Source: Variovorax sp. EL159 (GTDB lineage: Bacteria; Pseudomonadota; Gammaproteobacteria; Burkholderiales; Burkholderiaceae_C). From it: a stretch of DNA of 64,000 bases. Shown one piece after another: positions 1-7,641 of the stretch. The notes beneath the pieces are model-generated. The model did not search any database and was not told where the DNA came from. It saw only the letters and a list, made by a program, of their open reading frames with translations. The position numbers and the translations under genes are program-made. The stretch lies in contig NZ_FMUJ01000001.1 of the NCBI RefSeq assembly GCF_900100965.1, forward strand, positions 544,272 to 608,271, in the 5' to 3' direction. Numbering within the stretch: the stretch's first letter is position 1; every line of letters starts with the position of its first letter.

Positions 1-405
1 GACAGCAGGGGGCGCGGGCGGCGCCGGTGGGGGCGCCGGAGGCGCTGGCGGAGCGGGTGGTGCCGGTGGCGTCGCCGGAGGTGGTGGCTCCGTCGTGCCG
101 ACCGGCGCCTGGGGCGCCGGCGTGGGTTTGGGCTCGCGAATGGCCTGGGGCCGTGGGGGGGGCGGCGCCTTGCTGACCTTGGGCTGGGGCGGCGGAGGTG
201 GTGGGGGCGGATCGACCTTGGGCTTTGGCGGCTCGACGAACTGGCTCAGTATTTCGACTGGAATCACCACTTCGGCGGCGCGGCGCAGCAATCCGCTCTG
301 TAACGCCCAGAGCGCGGCTGCGTGAAAAAGAATGACGCTGCCGGCAATGACAGCATTGCGCGAGAGGCCCAGAACGGAGGGAGGGGGGGCAAAGCGGTCA
401 GACAC
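1..405 (-). CDS. tonB: Energy transducer TonB, N-terminal part (cut by window edge)
   Basis: Reading the minus strand from a GTG at 405 gives an open frame through to base 1. Residues about 14-35 form a hydrophobic signal-anchor, followed by a long run dominated by proline (PPPPPPPPQP-type tracts, then Pro-Ala repeats). This is the classic layout of TonB: an inner-membrane anchor plus a rigid periplasmic spacer. The C-terminal receptor-binding domain lies outside the window. TonB couples the proton-motive force to outer-membrane receptors such as the heme receptor encoded near 9.4 kb. It lies downstream of bfd on the same strand, in keeping with an iron-regulated set. The GTG start is chosen because an upstream ATG frame stops after five codons. 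Confidence 0.8.
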   Translation of the reverse strand, partial: MSDRFAPPPSVLGLSRNAVIAGSVILFHAAALWALQSGLLRRAAEVVIPVEILSQFVEPPKPKVDPPPPPPPPQPKVSKAPPPPRPQAIREPKPTPAPQAPVGTTEPPPPATPPAPPAPPAPPAPPPAPPAPPAV

Positions 406-471
406 GATCAACCATTCGAGTGCGGGCACGACGGAACGTACCCCGATTGCAGCAAAACCGCTACGACAACG

Positions 472-546
472 TTACTTGCGAAAAATCCACCAGACCGACC
501 CTGCGACCAGGATCAGGCTGCCGCCGAGTGCCGAGACGAGTTCCAT
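472..546 (-). CDS. Possible 24-residue single-span membrane peptide
   Basis: A minus-strand ATG at 546 opens a 24-codon frame ending in TAA. The product is almost one hydrophobic helix (residues about 6-21) ending in Trp-Trp-Ile-Phe-Arg-Lys, a plausible small inner-membrane peptide. An AAGGA-like Shine-Dalgarno sequence lies about nine bases upstream. The frame overlaps the 3' end of bfd in another reading frame and sits between bfd and tonB. I do not recognise a family. The short length means chance cannot be excluded. Confidence 0.3.
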   Translation of the reverse strand: MELVSALGGSLILVAGSVWWIFRK

Positions 547-785
547 GCCTTGCTTTCCTTGATGGAGTTGGCAAGCTGGATCGCTCTCGGCCCCGATTCG
601 CAATGCAGCGCGGCGACCGGGTGCGAAGCGCTGCACTGCGCGACGATATCGCGCGCACAACCTTCACACTGTCCACACTGGGTGGCCACGCCAAGTTCGA
701 ATTGGACTTCGTCGAAAGTCATGCCGGCGCGCACGTGGCGTGCGATTTCACGGTCGGAGACTCGGCGGCAGACGCAAACGATCAT
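513..785 (-). CDS. bfd: Bacterioferritin-associated ferredoxin (Bfd-like [2Fe-2S] protein)
   Basis: The 90-residue product has the Bfd spacing of cluster ligands: Cys4-X-Cys6 at the N-terminus and Cys37-X-X-Cys40. Bfd binds ferric bacterioferritin and passes electrons to release stored iron, which suits the bacterioferritin gene at 6.25-6.73 kb. The last 40 or so residues lack Bfd similarity and overlap a small hydrophobic frame. A promoter lies 42-71 bases upstream. Next to tonB and piuC, it belongs to the iron-starvation set. Cys43 is an extra cysteine close to the cluster. Confidence 0.88.
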   Translation of the reverse strand: MIVCVCRRVSDREIARHVRAGMTFDEVQFELGVATQCGQCEGCARDIVAQCSASHPVAALHCESGPRAIQLANSIKESKAWNSSRHSAAA

Positions 786-826
786 GGCTGTGAAAGCGGC
801 AGTTGGCTGGCTGTTGGATGTGGCTC

Positions 827-856
827 ATTATAAATAAGAATTCATCGCATTTGCAA
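827..856 (-). promoter_or_regulatory. Predicted sigma-70 promoter of bfd
   Basis: On the minus strand a TTGCAA -35 box (856-851) is followed after 18 bases by a perfect TATAAT -10 box (832-827). The bfd ATG lies about 42 bases downstream. The spacer holds an AT-rich stretch (GATGAATTCTTATT) with only a weak resemblance to a Fur box, so Fur control here is an inference from gene content. Confidence 0.55.
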
Positions 857-899
857 TAACTATGGTGTTACCGATCTATTCCAGCGCCGAAGCCGCTGG

Positions 900-1580
900 C
901 TAGACCTCGGACCAGAGTCGCAACAAATTGTGATAGTGCCCCGTCAGCGCCACGGTTTCGTCGCATTCGCCCAGTCGGCCGCGCAGCTTCTGGATGTTCT
1001 GGTCGAGCTCGAACAGCATGCTGCGCTGCTGGTCGTTGCGCACCATGCTCTGCAGCCAGAAGAACGAGCAGACGCGTGCCCCGCGGGTCACCGGATGGAC
1101 GCGATGCAAGCTGCTGGCCGGATACAGAATGAGGTCGCCAGCCGGAAGCTTCACTTCGTGCGATCCGTAGGTGTCGATCACCTCCAGTTCGCCGCCTTCA
1201 TAGTCGTCCGGATCGCACAGGAACAGCGTGCAAGACAGGTCGGTTCTCAGTTGCTGGCCGCTTCCAGGCAGCGAGCGCACCGCGCCGTCGACGTGAACAC
1301 CGTAGTGTTCGCCCCCCTCGTAGCGATTGAACAGCGGCGGAACAAAGCGCGAGGGCAGCGCTGCCGAGAAAAACAGCGCATGTTGGGCGAGCGCGGCAAG
1401 CACCATGTCGCCCAGTTTGCGTCCGACAGCCGAGTGCTCCGGCAACTGGCGGTTGCGCTTGACCTGCGCGCCCTGGTCGCCGACGGTTTCCCGTCCATCG
1501 ATCCAGTTCGTGGCATCGAGCGCCGCGCGCATGTCGCGCACCTGGGTGGAATTCAGCACGTCAGGCACATGCAGCATCAT
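900..1580 (-). CDS. piuC: Fe(II)/2-oxoglutarate-dependent hydroxylase, PiuC/PKHD type
   Basis: The 226-residue protein has the iron-binding facial triad of the prolyl-4-hydroxylase-like (PKHD) family: His96-X-Asp98 (HVD) and His159 in SSLHRVHP, with Arg169 placed to bind 2-oxoglutarate. Length and the N-terminal MMLHVPDVL opening match PiuC/YbiX, which is usually encoded beside TonB-dependent siderophore receptors and induced by iron starvation. Its substrate is not known. A second ATG lies one codon in. It is 74 bases downstream of the flavoprotein gene and is probably part of the same iron-responsive block. Confidence 0.9.
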   Translation of the reverse strand: MMLHVPDVLNSTQVRDMRAALDATNWIDGRETVGDQGAQVKRNRQLPEHSAVGRKLGDMVLAALAQHALFFSAALPSRFVPPLFNRYEGGEHYGVHVDGAVRSLPGSGQQLRTDLSCTLFLCDPDDYEGGELEVIDTYGSHEVKLPAGDLILYPASSLHRVHPVTRGARVCSFFWLQSMVRNDQQRSMLFELDQNIQKLRGRLGECDETVALTGHYHNLLRLWSEV

Positions 1581-1654
1581 TTTTCAGGGACTCCGCAAAG
1601 AGAAAAGCGCCGGCGCAGGCCGGGTTTCAAGTGTCGCACCGCGTGGGGCCGTGC

Positions 1655-3022
1655 TCAGTAAACGTCGCGGCGATAGCGCCCGCTCGCCAGCATCTCGACG
1701 AGAAGCGTTTCGCCGGCGACTTGGCGCAATGCCGAATCCACACCTGACGCCATGCCCTGCAGGCTTCCACAGACGTAGACCGCCGCGCCGTTGTGCAGCC
1801 ATTCGAGCAGGGTGTCGGCCGATTGCAGCAGCCGGTGCTGGACGTAGAAGCGTTCTGGCTGGTCGCGCGAGAACACCATGTCGAGCCTTTGCAGCACGCC
1901 GTGGGTCTGCCAGGCCTCGATTTCTTCGCGGTACAGGAAATCGTGCGCCGCCTGGCGTTCACCGAATACCAGCCAGTTGTCGTGCCTGCCGGCGCTGGCG
2001 CGGGCACGCAGATGGGCGCGCAGGCCGGCCAGCCCGGTGCCGTTGCCAATGAGGATCAGCGGGCGTGTTTCGTTGCCGTCGAGACGAAAACCACGGTGCG
2101 GCCGCACTCGCAACGCCACGCTGTCGCCGACCGCGAGGGTCGAGGTGAGCAGGCCCGATGCGCCGCCCAGCGTGCCGTCGGGATGCTGCGCCTGCCGGAC
2201 CAGCAATTGCAGCTCGCCGTCGGCGTGCAGCGACGAAATTGAATAGTCGCGCGGATGCGCCGGGTCGCTTGCAACGGCGATCTGCGCCAGGTCGCCGGAC
2301 ACCCAGTGCGGCATCGCGCCGGCCACGGGCACCAACCCCAGATGAAAGACCGGGGCGCCAGCGCTTCCGGGGTTGAGCAGTTCGCGCGTGGCAAGCCGCC
2401 ACTGCGCGAACGCCGTTGCCGGATCTTCCGCGCCGGGCTCGGCGTCCGCACTGTCGCTCCACCGGGCCAGCCATTCGGCCAGCGCGCCCGGGTCGCTGTT
2501 GTCGACCTCGATGCGCCCGAACTCACGGGCGGCACCGGCGGCCAGCAGCCATTCGTCCAGCGTGCGGCCGAAGCCGCAGAAGTTGGCGTATTGGCGATCG
2601 CCAAGCGCCAGCACGGTGTAGCGCAGCGACGTCAGCGACAGCGGCGACCCCATCACGCGTTCGGCGAACACGCTGGCGCCGTCAGGCGCATCGCCCTCGC
2701 CGTAGGTGCTTGCCACGAAGAGGGCGCGACGCACTGTCCCCAAGGTCTTGGCATCGAGCGCGTTCAGTTCCATCACCTGCGCTGGCGTGCCGGCAGCACG
2801 CAGCCATCGCGCGGTTTGCCAGGCGATGGCTTCGGCTTGGCCTGTCTGGCTGGCGAACAGCACAAGGGTAGGGGGCTCGTTGCCAGTGCCCGAGAGCGCT
2901 GCCGCATCGCGCGCGGCAACTGCCTTTTGCCTTCGCGCGCGAAGGTAGATCGCCGCGCACAGCGCCGCATAGGCCGCCACGGTGGAACCCGCGCCGAGCG
3001 CGCGCCACGCAGCCTCGCTCAT
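1655..3022 (-). CDS. Membrane-anchored flavodoxin/NADPH-reductase (sulfite reductase flavoprotein-like)
   Basis: The 455-residue product begins with one transmembrane segment (about residues 9-28). A flavodoxin-like FMN domain follows (LVLFASQTGQAEAIA, then STYGEGDAPDG), then a ferredoxin-NADP reductase module with FAD- and NADPH-binding elements (RDYSISS, LILIGNGTGLAGLRAHL, and a YVCGSLQGMASGVD end). It resembles CysJ and cytochrome P450 reductases and should take electrons from NADPH at the inner face of the membrane. The ATG overlaps the apbE stop in an ATGA junction, which fixes the start and implies translational coupling. Next to PepSY, ApbE and DUF2271 genes it probably feeds periplasmic flavin-based reduction. 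Confidence 0.85.
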   Translation of the reverse strand: MSEAAWRALGAGSTVAAYAALCAAIYLRARRQKAVAARDAAALSGTGNEPPTLVLFASQTGQAEAIAWQTARWLRAAGTPAQVMELNALDAKTLGTVRRALFVASTYGEGDAPDGASVFAERVMGSPLSLTSLRYTVLALGDRQYANFCGFGRTLDEWLLAAGAAREFGRIEVDNSDPGALAEWLARWSDSADAEPGAEDPATAFAQWRLATRELLNPGSAGAPVFHLGLVPVAGAMPHWVSGDLAQIAVASDPAHPRDYSISSLHADGELQLLVRQAQHPDGTLGGASGLLTSTLAVGDSVALRVRPHRGFRLDGNETRPLILIGNGTGLAGLRAHLRARASAGRHDNWLVFGERQAAHDFLYREEIEAWQTHGVLQRLDMVFSRDQPERFYVQHRLLQSADTLLEWLHNGAAVYVCGSLQGMASGVDSALRQVAGETLLVEMLASGRYRRDVY

Positions 3023-4026
3023 GCCTCGGTCTGTTCGCGCCAGGCGCGTGTGGTTCTTGCCATGGACGAAGGCTCGTCGTGACTCACGAAGAGCGCGGCG
3101 ATATCGTGCCGCTCTGCAAAGTCGAGGCCTTCGTCCGGCCCCAGCACGGTCAGCACGGTGGCCAGGGCGTCGGCCTGCATGCACTCGGCGTGCAACACGG
3201 TGACACTGGCCAGCGCGTGGGTCGTTGGCTCGCCGGTGCGTGGATCGATGGTGTGCGACCAGCGACGCCCTTCGCTGGCCCGCTGATGCCAACGATCCCC
3301 TGAGGTGGCAACCGCCATGTCGGTGAGCGCGATGCGTCGTGCGGTTGCCGGTTCGCTGTCGATTTGCACCTGCCACGGCTGTCCACCGGGTCGTCGGCCG
3401 ATGCCTCGCAGTTCACCCCCGACTTCAAACAGAAGATCGGCAAGGCCGAGCGCGCGTAGGGCCTCGACACCGTGATCAACCGCAAAGCCTTTGGCAATAC
3501 CCGAGAGGTCAATCGCGATGCCGCCCGGTTGCAACAGCGAGCCTTCCGCCGCATCGAAAGCCAGCCGTTGCCATCCGGTCCGCGCACGAGCATCGGCGAT
3601 GGTGTCCGCCGCAGGAACGCCGCCGTCTTGTGCTTCTGGGCCGAAGCCCCAGCAGGCGACCAGCGGGCCGACCGTCGGATCGATCGCGCCATCGCTGGCC
3701 TCCGCCCACCGAAGGGCGCAAGCCATGACTTCGGCGAACTCTGGCGGCAAGACGTGGCGCGATCCGGTGGGTGCGCGGTTGAAGTGGCCGATGTCCGAAT
3801 CCACCTCCCAGTGACTCATCTGCGCGACCACGCGGCCAAGCGCGGTGTCGACCGCTGCGCGCACCTGCGCGAGCGGCAACATCCGGGGGTTGTCGAAGCG
3901 CAACGACCAGGTGGTGCCCATGGTCCGCCCGCCCAACTGTTGCAGGCTGGCGGGATCGGCGCGACGCGGGACGGCGGCGTTGGCGTAACCGCCGGCGCGC
4001 CAAGTGGTGCTGAACGAAAGGCCCAA
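3019..4026 (-). CDS. apbE: FAD:protein FMN transferase (ApbE family)
   Basis: The 335-residue product shows ApbE landmarks: RTMGTTWSLRF near residue 34, the IDLSGIAKGFAVD segment, and SHTIDPRTGEPT near the C-terminus with the metal-binding acidic/threonine cluster. ApbE transfers FMN from FAD to a Thr/Ser in secreted or periplasmic proteins. The neighbouring DUF2271 protein carries a matching target motif. The likely start is a TTG 13 bases after the upstream stop; it lacks a strong ribosome binding site, so a later start is possible. No clear signal peptide or lipobox is seen from this start, which is unusual for ApbE. Confidence 0.88.
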   Translation of the reverse strand: MGLSFSTTWRAGGYANAAVPRRADPASLQQLGGRTMGTTWSLRFDNPRMLPLAQVRAAVDTALGRVVAQMSHWEVDSDIGHFNRAPTGSRHVLPPEFAEVMACALRWAEASDGAIDPTVGPLVACWGFGPEAQDGGVPAADTIADARARTGWQRLAFDAAEGSLLQPGGIAIDLSGIAKGFAVDHGVEALRALGLADLLFEVGGELRGIGRRPGGQPWQVQIDSEPATARRIALTDMAVATSGDRWHQRASEGRRWSHTIDPRTGEPTTHALASVTVLHAECMQADALATVLTVLGPDEGLDFAERHDIAALFVSHDEPSSMARTTRAWREQTEA

Positions 4027-4039
4027 GGCAGGTGCCGTG

Positions 4040-4849
4040 TCAGGGCATCACTTCAAGGGTGGCCGCGTAGCTCAGGCGGCGCTCCTTGGCTTGCGGCAAC
4101 GTGGTCTTGTTGTCCTTGGTGGTGGCTTCGAGCCAGTACATGCCGGCCGTTGGCCAGGTGACGCTGAACTGGCCCTTGTCGTCGGTCTTGAGCGTGACCT
4201 CTTCGAGCTTGTCGCGGTACTGCGTGTTGCCGGCCGTCACGGTCACTTCGAGGCCCTTGGCGGGCTGGCCGTCGAGGTGGAGCGCGAAGGTGGCCTTCTC
4301 GCCCTTGACCAGGTCGGTCGGGCTGCCGGTGGCAATCAGCTCGAGGCCCTGGCCGATGGGCTTGAGCGTCGAGGGCTTGCCAACGGTCACGAAGGTCTCG
4401 ATGCGGCCGGACGATTGCGTGATCGTGAGTTCCTGTGCGTCGGCCGGGATCTCCTTGGAGAGGGTTTCCGGGGTGCCGCGCGCACGCTTGTTCTGGCCCG
4501 TGGCCTTGTCCTTCCAGCTTGCGAACGCACCGCCGTTGACCACCGCGACGCGGTAGGTGCCCGACTGCGCGACGTTCACGTCGAACACGTTGCGGAACTT
4601 GAGCTTGGCTTCGGTCTCGGGCCTGACCGCGCTGCCGTCGGGCGCCGTGATCTGCAGGCCGTCGAGCCGCAGCGGCGCATGGTTGGCGACGAACAGGTCG
4701 TTCGACACAGCCGCATCGACCGTGACCGTGTCGGCCTTGGAGAACACGGTGGAAGAGGGCAGCAGCCAGGCGTTGTGTGCCTGGGCGATGGAAGCGATGG
4801 CGGACAGGGCAACGGCGAAGCTGGCGGCGCGCAGGGTGAATCGGGTCAT
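4040..4849 (-). CDS. DUF4198 domain-containing periplasmic protein
   Basis: The 269-residue protein has a clear signal peptide (residues 1-24, cleavage after AQA) that leaves a mature N-terminus starting His-Asn-Ala-Trp-Leu. This is typical of DUF4198, where an N-terminal histidine has been linked to metal binding. The body is beta-rich, with a carboxypeptidase-regulatory-like segment (EVTVTAGNTQYRDKLEEVT). The ATG at 4849 has AAGGA seven bases upstream. It lies between the DUF2271 and ApbE genes in a tight minus-strand run. A role in metal handling is inferred from context and family, not shown. Confidence 0.82.
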   Translation of the reverse strand: MTRFTLRAASFAVALSAIASIAQAHNAWLLPSSTVFSKADTVTVDAAVSNDLFVANHAPLRLDGLQITAPDGSAVRPETEAKLKFRNVFDVNVAQSGTYRVAVVNGGAFASWKDKATGQNKRARGTPETLSKEIPADAQELTITQSSGRIETFVTVGKPSTLKPIGQGLELIATGSPTDLVKGEKATFALHLDGQPAKGLEVTVTAGNTQYRDKLEEVTLKTDDKGQFSVTWPTAGMYWLEATTKDNKTTLPQAKERRLSYAATLEVMP

Positions 4850-4904
4850 GGGAAGTCCTTGGGGTGACGGGCTGTCGATGAAGAGCGAAGCGGTTCGGTG
4901 TCGG

Positions 4905-5438
4905 TCAGGGCTTGAGTTCGAGCTTGATCTCGCCAAGCTCTTCCTTGCCGGAGGCGCTCGGCTGCGCAGCCGCTGTGGGAGGCCACTGGAAGGGGATGCT
5001 CACGACTTCGCGACCGCCGACTTCGCGCGCGGCCTCGACCACCAGCTTGTACGCGCCGGGCGCCAGCTTGGGCATGGCGCCCGTGCCTTCGGTGAAGCTC
5101 AACTGGTGCTTGCCGGCCGGCTTGGTCGCGCCGGTCACGCCATCGACCGGCACCGCGAGTTCACGGCCGCCGCGGCGCCACCATTGGCGCATGTCCTTGA
5201 GCCACTTGGTGCCTTCGCCCTCGGGGTTGTTGGTCTTGGTGCGCACGTCGTACCAGACGGCCAGCGTGCCGGCCACGGTGTTGTCGGCGCGCTCGATCCA
5301 GGTTGCCACATAGGGGCGGTGGTACTCGGAGACGTTCAGCCGGGGGATCTCGATGTTGACCGCAAGGCCCGCCGCAAAAGCAGGGGCGGCGAACAGTGCC
5401 GACATGGCAATCGGCGCGAGTGAATAGCGAACGTGCAC
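4905..5438 (-). CDS. DUF2271 secreted protein with predicted FMN-attachment site
   Basis: The 177-residue protein has an N-terminal signal peptide (about residues 1-23) and a DUF2271 body (YVATWIERADNTVAGTLAVWYD). Residues 99-105 read Asp-Gly-Val-Thr-Gly-Ala-Thr, matching the ApbE flavinylation consensus DxxS/TGAS/T, so FMN would be carried on Thr105. With apbE two genes downstream this makes it the probable flavoprotein client. It sits between the PepSY and DUF4198 genes with short gaps. I infer a periplasmic electron carrier; no substrate can be read from the sequence. Confidence 0.85.
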   Translation of the reverse strand: MHVRYSLAPIAMSALFAAPAFAAGLAVNIEIPRLNVSEYHRPYVATWIERADNTVAGTLAVWYDVRTKTNNPEGEGTKWLKDMRQWWRRGGRELAVPVDGVTGATKPAGKHQLSFTEGTGAMPKLAPGAYKLVVEAAREVGGREVVSIPFQWPPTAAAQPSASGKEELGEIKLELKP

Positions 5439-5469
5439 TTGAAACCTCTTTCCTGAATCGATCGGTCAA

Positions 5470-6114
5470 TCAATGAATGAACAACAGCGCGAGCAGCACC
5501 GGCACGACGAGTCCCATGCCGACCATCGGCCACGTGAAGGGCCGGTTGCCCGCGTGCATCTTGAGAATGAACAGGCCGGTGATCGAGAAGACCAGCGCGG
5601 CGCCCGCGAAGATGTCGATGAACCAGCTCCAGGCCGTGCCGGTGTTGCGGCCCTTGTGCAGGTCGTTGAAATAGGAGAGCCAGCCGCGGTCGGTGCGCTC
5701 GTACTCGATCTCGCCGTCAGCCAGGTTCAGGCGCAGCCAGGCGTCGCCGCCGGGGCGGGGGAGCGAGAGATAGATTTCGTCGTCCGACCATTCAGCTTGC
5801 CGGCCGGCGGTGTCGACGTCCCAGTTCTTCTGCACCCAGTGCTGGAGTTCGGTGGGCAAGGGAGCCTTGCCTTTCTGGGCCTTGGCGGCTGGCAACTGTT
5901 TTTCGAGTTGCGCGCGAAGGGATTCGTCCACCGAGCCATTCAACTTCGTGATGGCCGGCCTGGCTTCGATCTGGGCCGAGTGATTCAGCGTGAAGCCGGT
6001 GACGCTGAACAGGATCATGCCGATCAGGCAGATCGCGGAACTCACCCAGTGCCATTCGTGCAGGGTCTTGAGCCAGTAGGCACGTCGGCGGTTATCGGGG
6101 CGGGCAGCGGTCAT
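5470..6114 (-). CDS. PepSY-associated transmembrane helix protein
   Basis: The 214-residue protein has an N-terminal transmembrane helix (about residues 23-44), a PepSY-like periplasmic domain (about 60-145, with WLRLNLADGEIEYERTDRGW) and two C-terminal helices (about 164-184 and 193-213). This is the layout of PepSY_TM proteins, which carry electrons or support metal reduction at the inner membrane. It is the first gene of the minus-strand redox block and follows a Fur-like site. I infer that it passes electrons from the cytoplasmic flavoprotein to the flavinylated DUF2271 protein. Confidence 0.85.
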   Translation of the reverse strand: MTAARPDNRRRAYWLKTLHEWHWVSSAICLIGMILFSVTGFTLNHSAQIEARPAITKLNGSVDESLRAQLEKQLPAAKAQKGKAPLPTELQHWVQKNWDVDTAGRQAEWSDDEIYLSLPRPGGDAWLRLNLADGEIEYERTDRGWLSYFNDLHKGRNTGTAWSWFIDIFAGAALVFSITGLFILKMHAGNRPFTWPMVGMGLVVPVLLALLFIH

Positions 6115-6141
6115 CGAAGGCGCGGATTGTATCTGCGCAGA

Positions 6142-6156
6142 TGAGAATGACTGCTA
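6142..6156 (-). promoter_or_regulatory. Fur-like site upstream of the PepSY-DUF2271-DUF4198-apbE block
   Basis: Reading + the bases are TGAGAATGACTGCTA. The left half matches the strong Fur half-site ATGAGAAT seen in the hmu promoter of this window; the right half is degenerate. It lies 28 bases upstream of the PepSY start codon, where Fur would block transcription. Confidence 0.5.
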
Positions 6157-6186
6157 TTTGATCTGAATGAAGTTACGTAAAGCAAT

Positions 6187-6210
6187 AAAAAACGGGACCG
6201 AAGTCCCGTT
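6187..6210 (-). terminator. Rho-independent terminator of bacterioferritin
   Basis: The arms 6191-6198 and 6203-6210 pair perfectly (AACGGGAC/GTCCCGTT) around a four-base loop, read as TTCG on the minus strand. A run of T follows on that strand. It sits 40 bases after the bfr stop. Confidence 0.8.
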
Positions 6211-6249
6211 TGTCGTTTCGCCAGTAACTGGCGCGCCGGCCAGAGCCGA

Positions 6250-6726
6250 TTACTCGAGCTCGCCCATTTGCGATTGCAGGTAGTTCTGCAGTCCGACCTT
6301 GTCGATCAGGTCGATCTGGGTCTCGAGAAAGTCGATGTGCTCTTCGGTGTCGTCGAGAATTTCCTGGAGCAGGTCGCGCGAGACGTAGTCACGCACCGAT
6401 TCGCAATGCGCGATGCCGTCCTTGATCGTTGCTTGCGCGCCGGTTTCGGCACCCAGGTCGCAACGCAGCAACTCGGGCACGTCTTCGCCGATGTTCAGCT
6501 TGCCCAGGTCCTGCAGGTTCGGCAGGCCGTCAAGCATGAAGATGCGGTCCATCAGCTTGTCGGCGTGCTTCATCTCGCCGATCGATTCCTCATATTCCTT
6601 CTTCGCCAGCTTGTCCAAACCCCAGTGCTTGAGCATGCGGTAGTGGAGGAAGTACTGGTTGATCGCGGTCAGCTCGTTCTTGAGCTGCGCCTGCAGATGT
6701 TCGATGACCTTGGGGTCGCCCTTCAT
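6250..6726 (-). CDS. bfr: Bacterioferritin
   Basis: The 158-residue product aligns along its length with heme-binding bacterioferritin. Visible ligands are Glu18, Glu51, His54, Glu94 and His130 of the di-iron site and Met52 for heme. The position equal to E. coli Glu127 is Thr (DTEEH), with glutamates at 128 and 129; I recall this form from other betaproteobacterial sequences. The 24-mer stores iron as a ferric mineral, released with help from Bfd (bfd at 0.5-0.8 kb). The start at 6726 has AAGGA eight bases upstream. It is divergent from ahpC and ends in a strong terminator. Confidence 0.95.
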   Translation of the reverse strand: MKGDPKVIEHLQAQLKNELTAINQYFLHYRMLKHWGLDKLAKKEYEESIGEMKHADKLMDRIFMLDGLPNLQDLGKLNIGEDVPELLRCDLGAETGAQATIKDGIAHCESVRDYVSRDLLQEILDDTEEHIDFLETQIDLIDKVGLQNYLQSQMGELE

Positions 6727-6897
6727 GATTCTTTTCCTTGTTCTGAAAGCGGTGATTGTCAGAGGAGCGGACGAGCACTTGCAAGCAATCCCATGCTCCG
6801 CCGGTCTGCATGCGTGTGATGGCGATACACGTTCGCATTGAGCCGCTGCGAACCCATCGCGAACCCATCGCAAACATAGCAAGCCCCAATACTTTTA

Positions 6898-6939
6898 ATA
6901 GCTCATGACTATCAAAAATATGGGATTGGTAGCTATACT
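6898..6939 (+). promoter_or_regulatory. OxyR-type operator and -10 box of ahpC
   Basis: ATAG-N7-CTAT (6898-6912) is an exact copy of one OxyR dyad unit. It is followed by a weaker second unit ending in AGCTAT at 6936, the tandem layout OxyR uses. A good -10 hexamer TATACT lies at 6934-6939 with no convincing -35, as expected for an activator-dependent promoter. Confidence 0.55.
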
Positions 6940-6986
6940 CATGGCTCGCAATTATTTTTTCCACCTGCAGCATCCAAGGAATCTTC

Positions 6987-7550
6987 ATGTCCCTGATCAA
7001 CACCCAAGTCCTGCCCTTCAAGACCCAGGCCTACCTCAACGGCAAGTTCATCGATGTGTCCGACGAGACGCTCAAGGGCAAGTGGTCCGTGCTGATCTTC
7101 ATGCCGGCGGCTTTCACCTTCAACTGCCCGACCGAAGTCGAAGACGCGGCCGACAACTACCCCGAGTTCCAGAAGCTGGGTGCCGAGGTCTACATCGTGA
7201 CCACCGACACGCACTTCTCGCACAAGGTCTGGCACGACACGTCGCCGGCCGTCGGCAAGGCCAAGTTCCCCCTGGTTGGCGACCCGACCCACACGCTGAC
7301 CAACGCTTTCGGCGTGCACATCCCTGAAGAAGGCCTGGCACTGCGCGGCACCTTCGTGATCAACCCCGAAGGCATCATCAAGACCGCCGAAGTGCACTCC
7401 AACGAAATCGCCCGCGACGTCAAGGAAACCCTGCGCAAGCTCAAGGCAGCGGTCTACACCGCCGCCCACCCGAACGAAGTCTGCCCGGCCAAGTGGAATG
7501 AAGGCGACAAGACGATCGCCCCGTCGTTCGACCTCGTCGGCAAGATCTAA
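6987..7550 (+). CDS. ahpC: Alkyl hydroperoxide reductase subunit C (peroxiredoxin)
   Basis: The 187-residue protein is a typical 2-Cys peroxiredoxin: peroxidatic Cys47 in FTFNCPTE and resolving Cys166 in EVCPAKW, the E. coli AhpC spacing. It reduces hydrogen peroxide, alkyl peroxides and peroxynitrite and is recycled by AhpF, encoded 91 bases downstream. AAGGA precedes the ATG. The segment before the active site reads PAAFTFN rather than the commoner PADFTFV. Regulation by OxyR is suggested by the upstream dyad, and a terminator separates it from ahpF. Confidence 0.96.
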   Translation: MSLINTQVLPFKTQAYLNGKFIDVSDETLKGKWSVLIFMPAAFTFNCPTEVEDAADNYPEFQKLGAEVYIVTTDTHFSHKVWHDTSPAVGKAKFPLVGDPTHTLTNAFGVHIPEEGLALRGTFVINPEGIIKTAEVHSNEIARDVKETLRKLKAAVYTAAHPNEVCPAKWNEGDKTIAPSFDLVGKI

Positions 7551-7563
7551 GCGCTCCCGCGCG

Positions 7564-7599
7564 AAAGCCCGGGCGCTCACGAGGCCCCGGGCTTTTTTT
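7564..7599 (+). terminator. Rho-independent terminator after ahpC
   Basis: A ten-base-pair stem (AAAGCCCGGG with CCCGGGCTTT) and a T7 run lie 13 bases past the ahpC stop. ahpF may therefore rely on read-through or its own promoter. Confidence 0.85.
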
Positions 7600-7641
7600 G
7601 TTCCCAGTTGATAGTTTTCAGATATCGAAAGTGAGTCCGCC

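Noticed and set aside
1..240. Gly-rich plus-strand frames resembling PE-PGRS-like proteins
   Set aside because: The opposite strand reads as TonB with an anchor and a Pro-rich spacer; the Gly-rich frame is its mirror.
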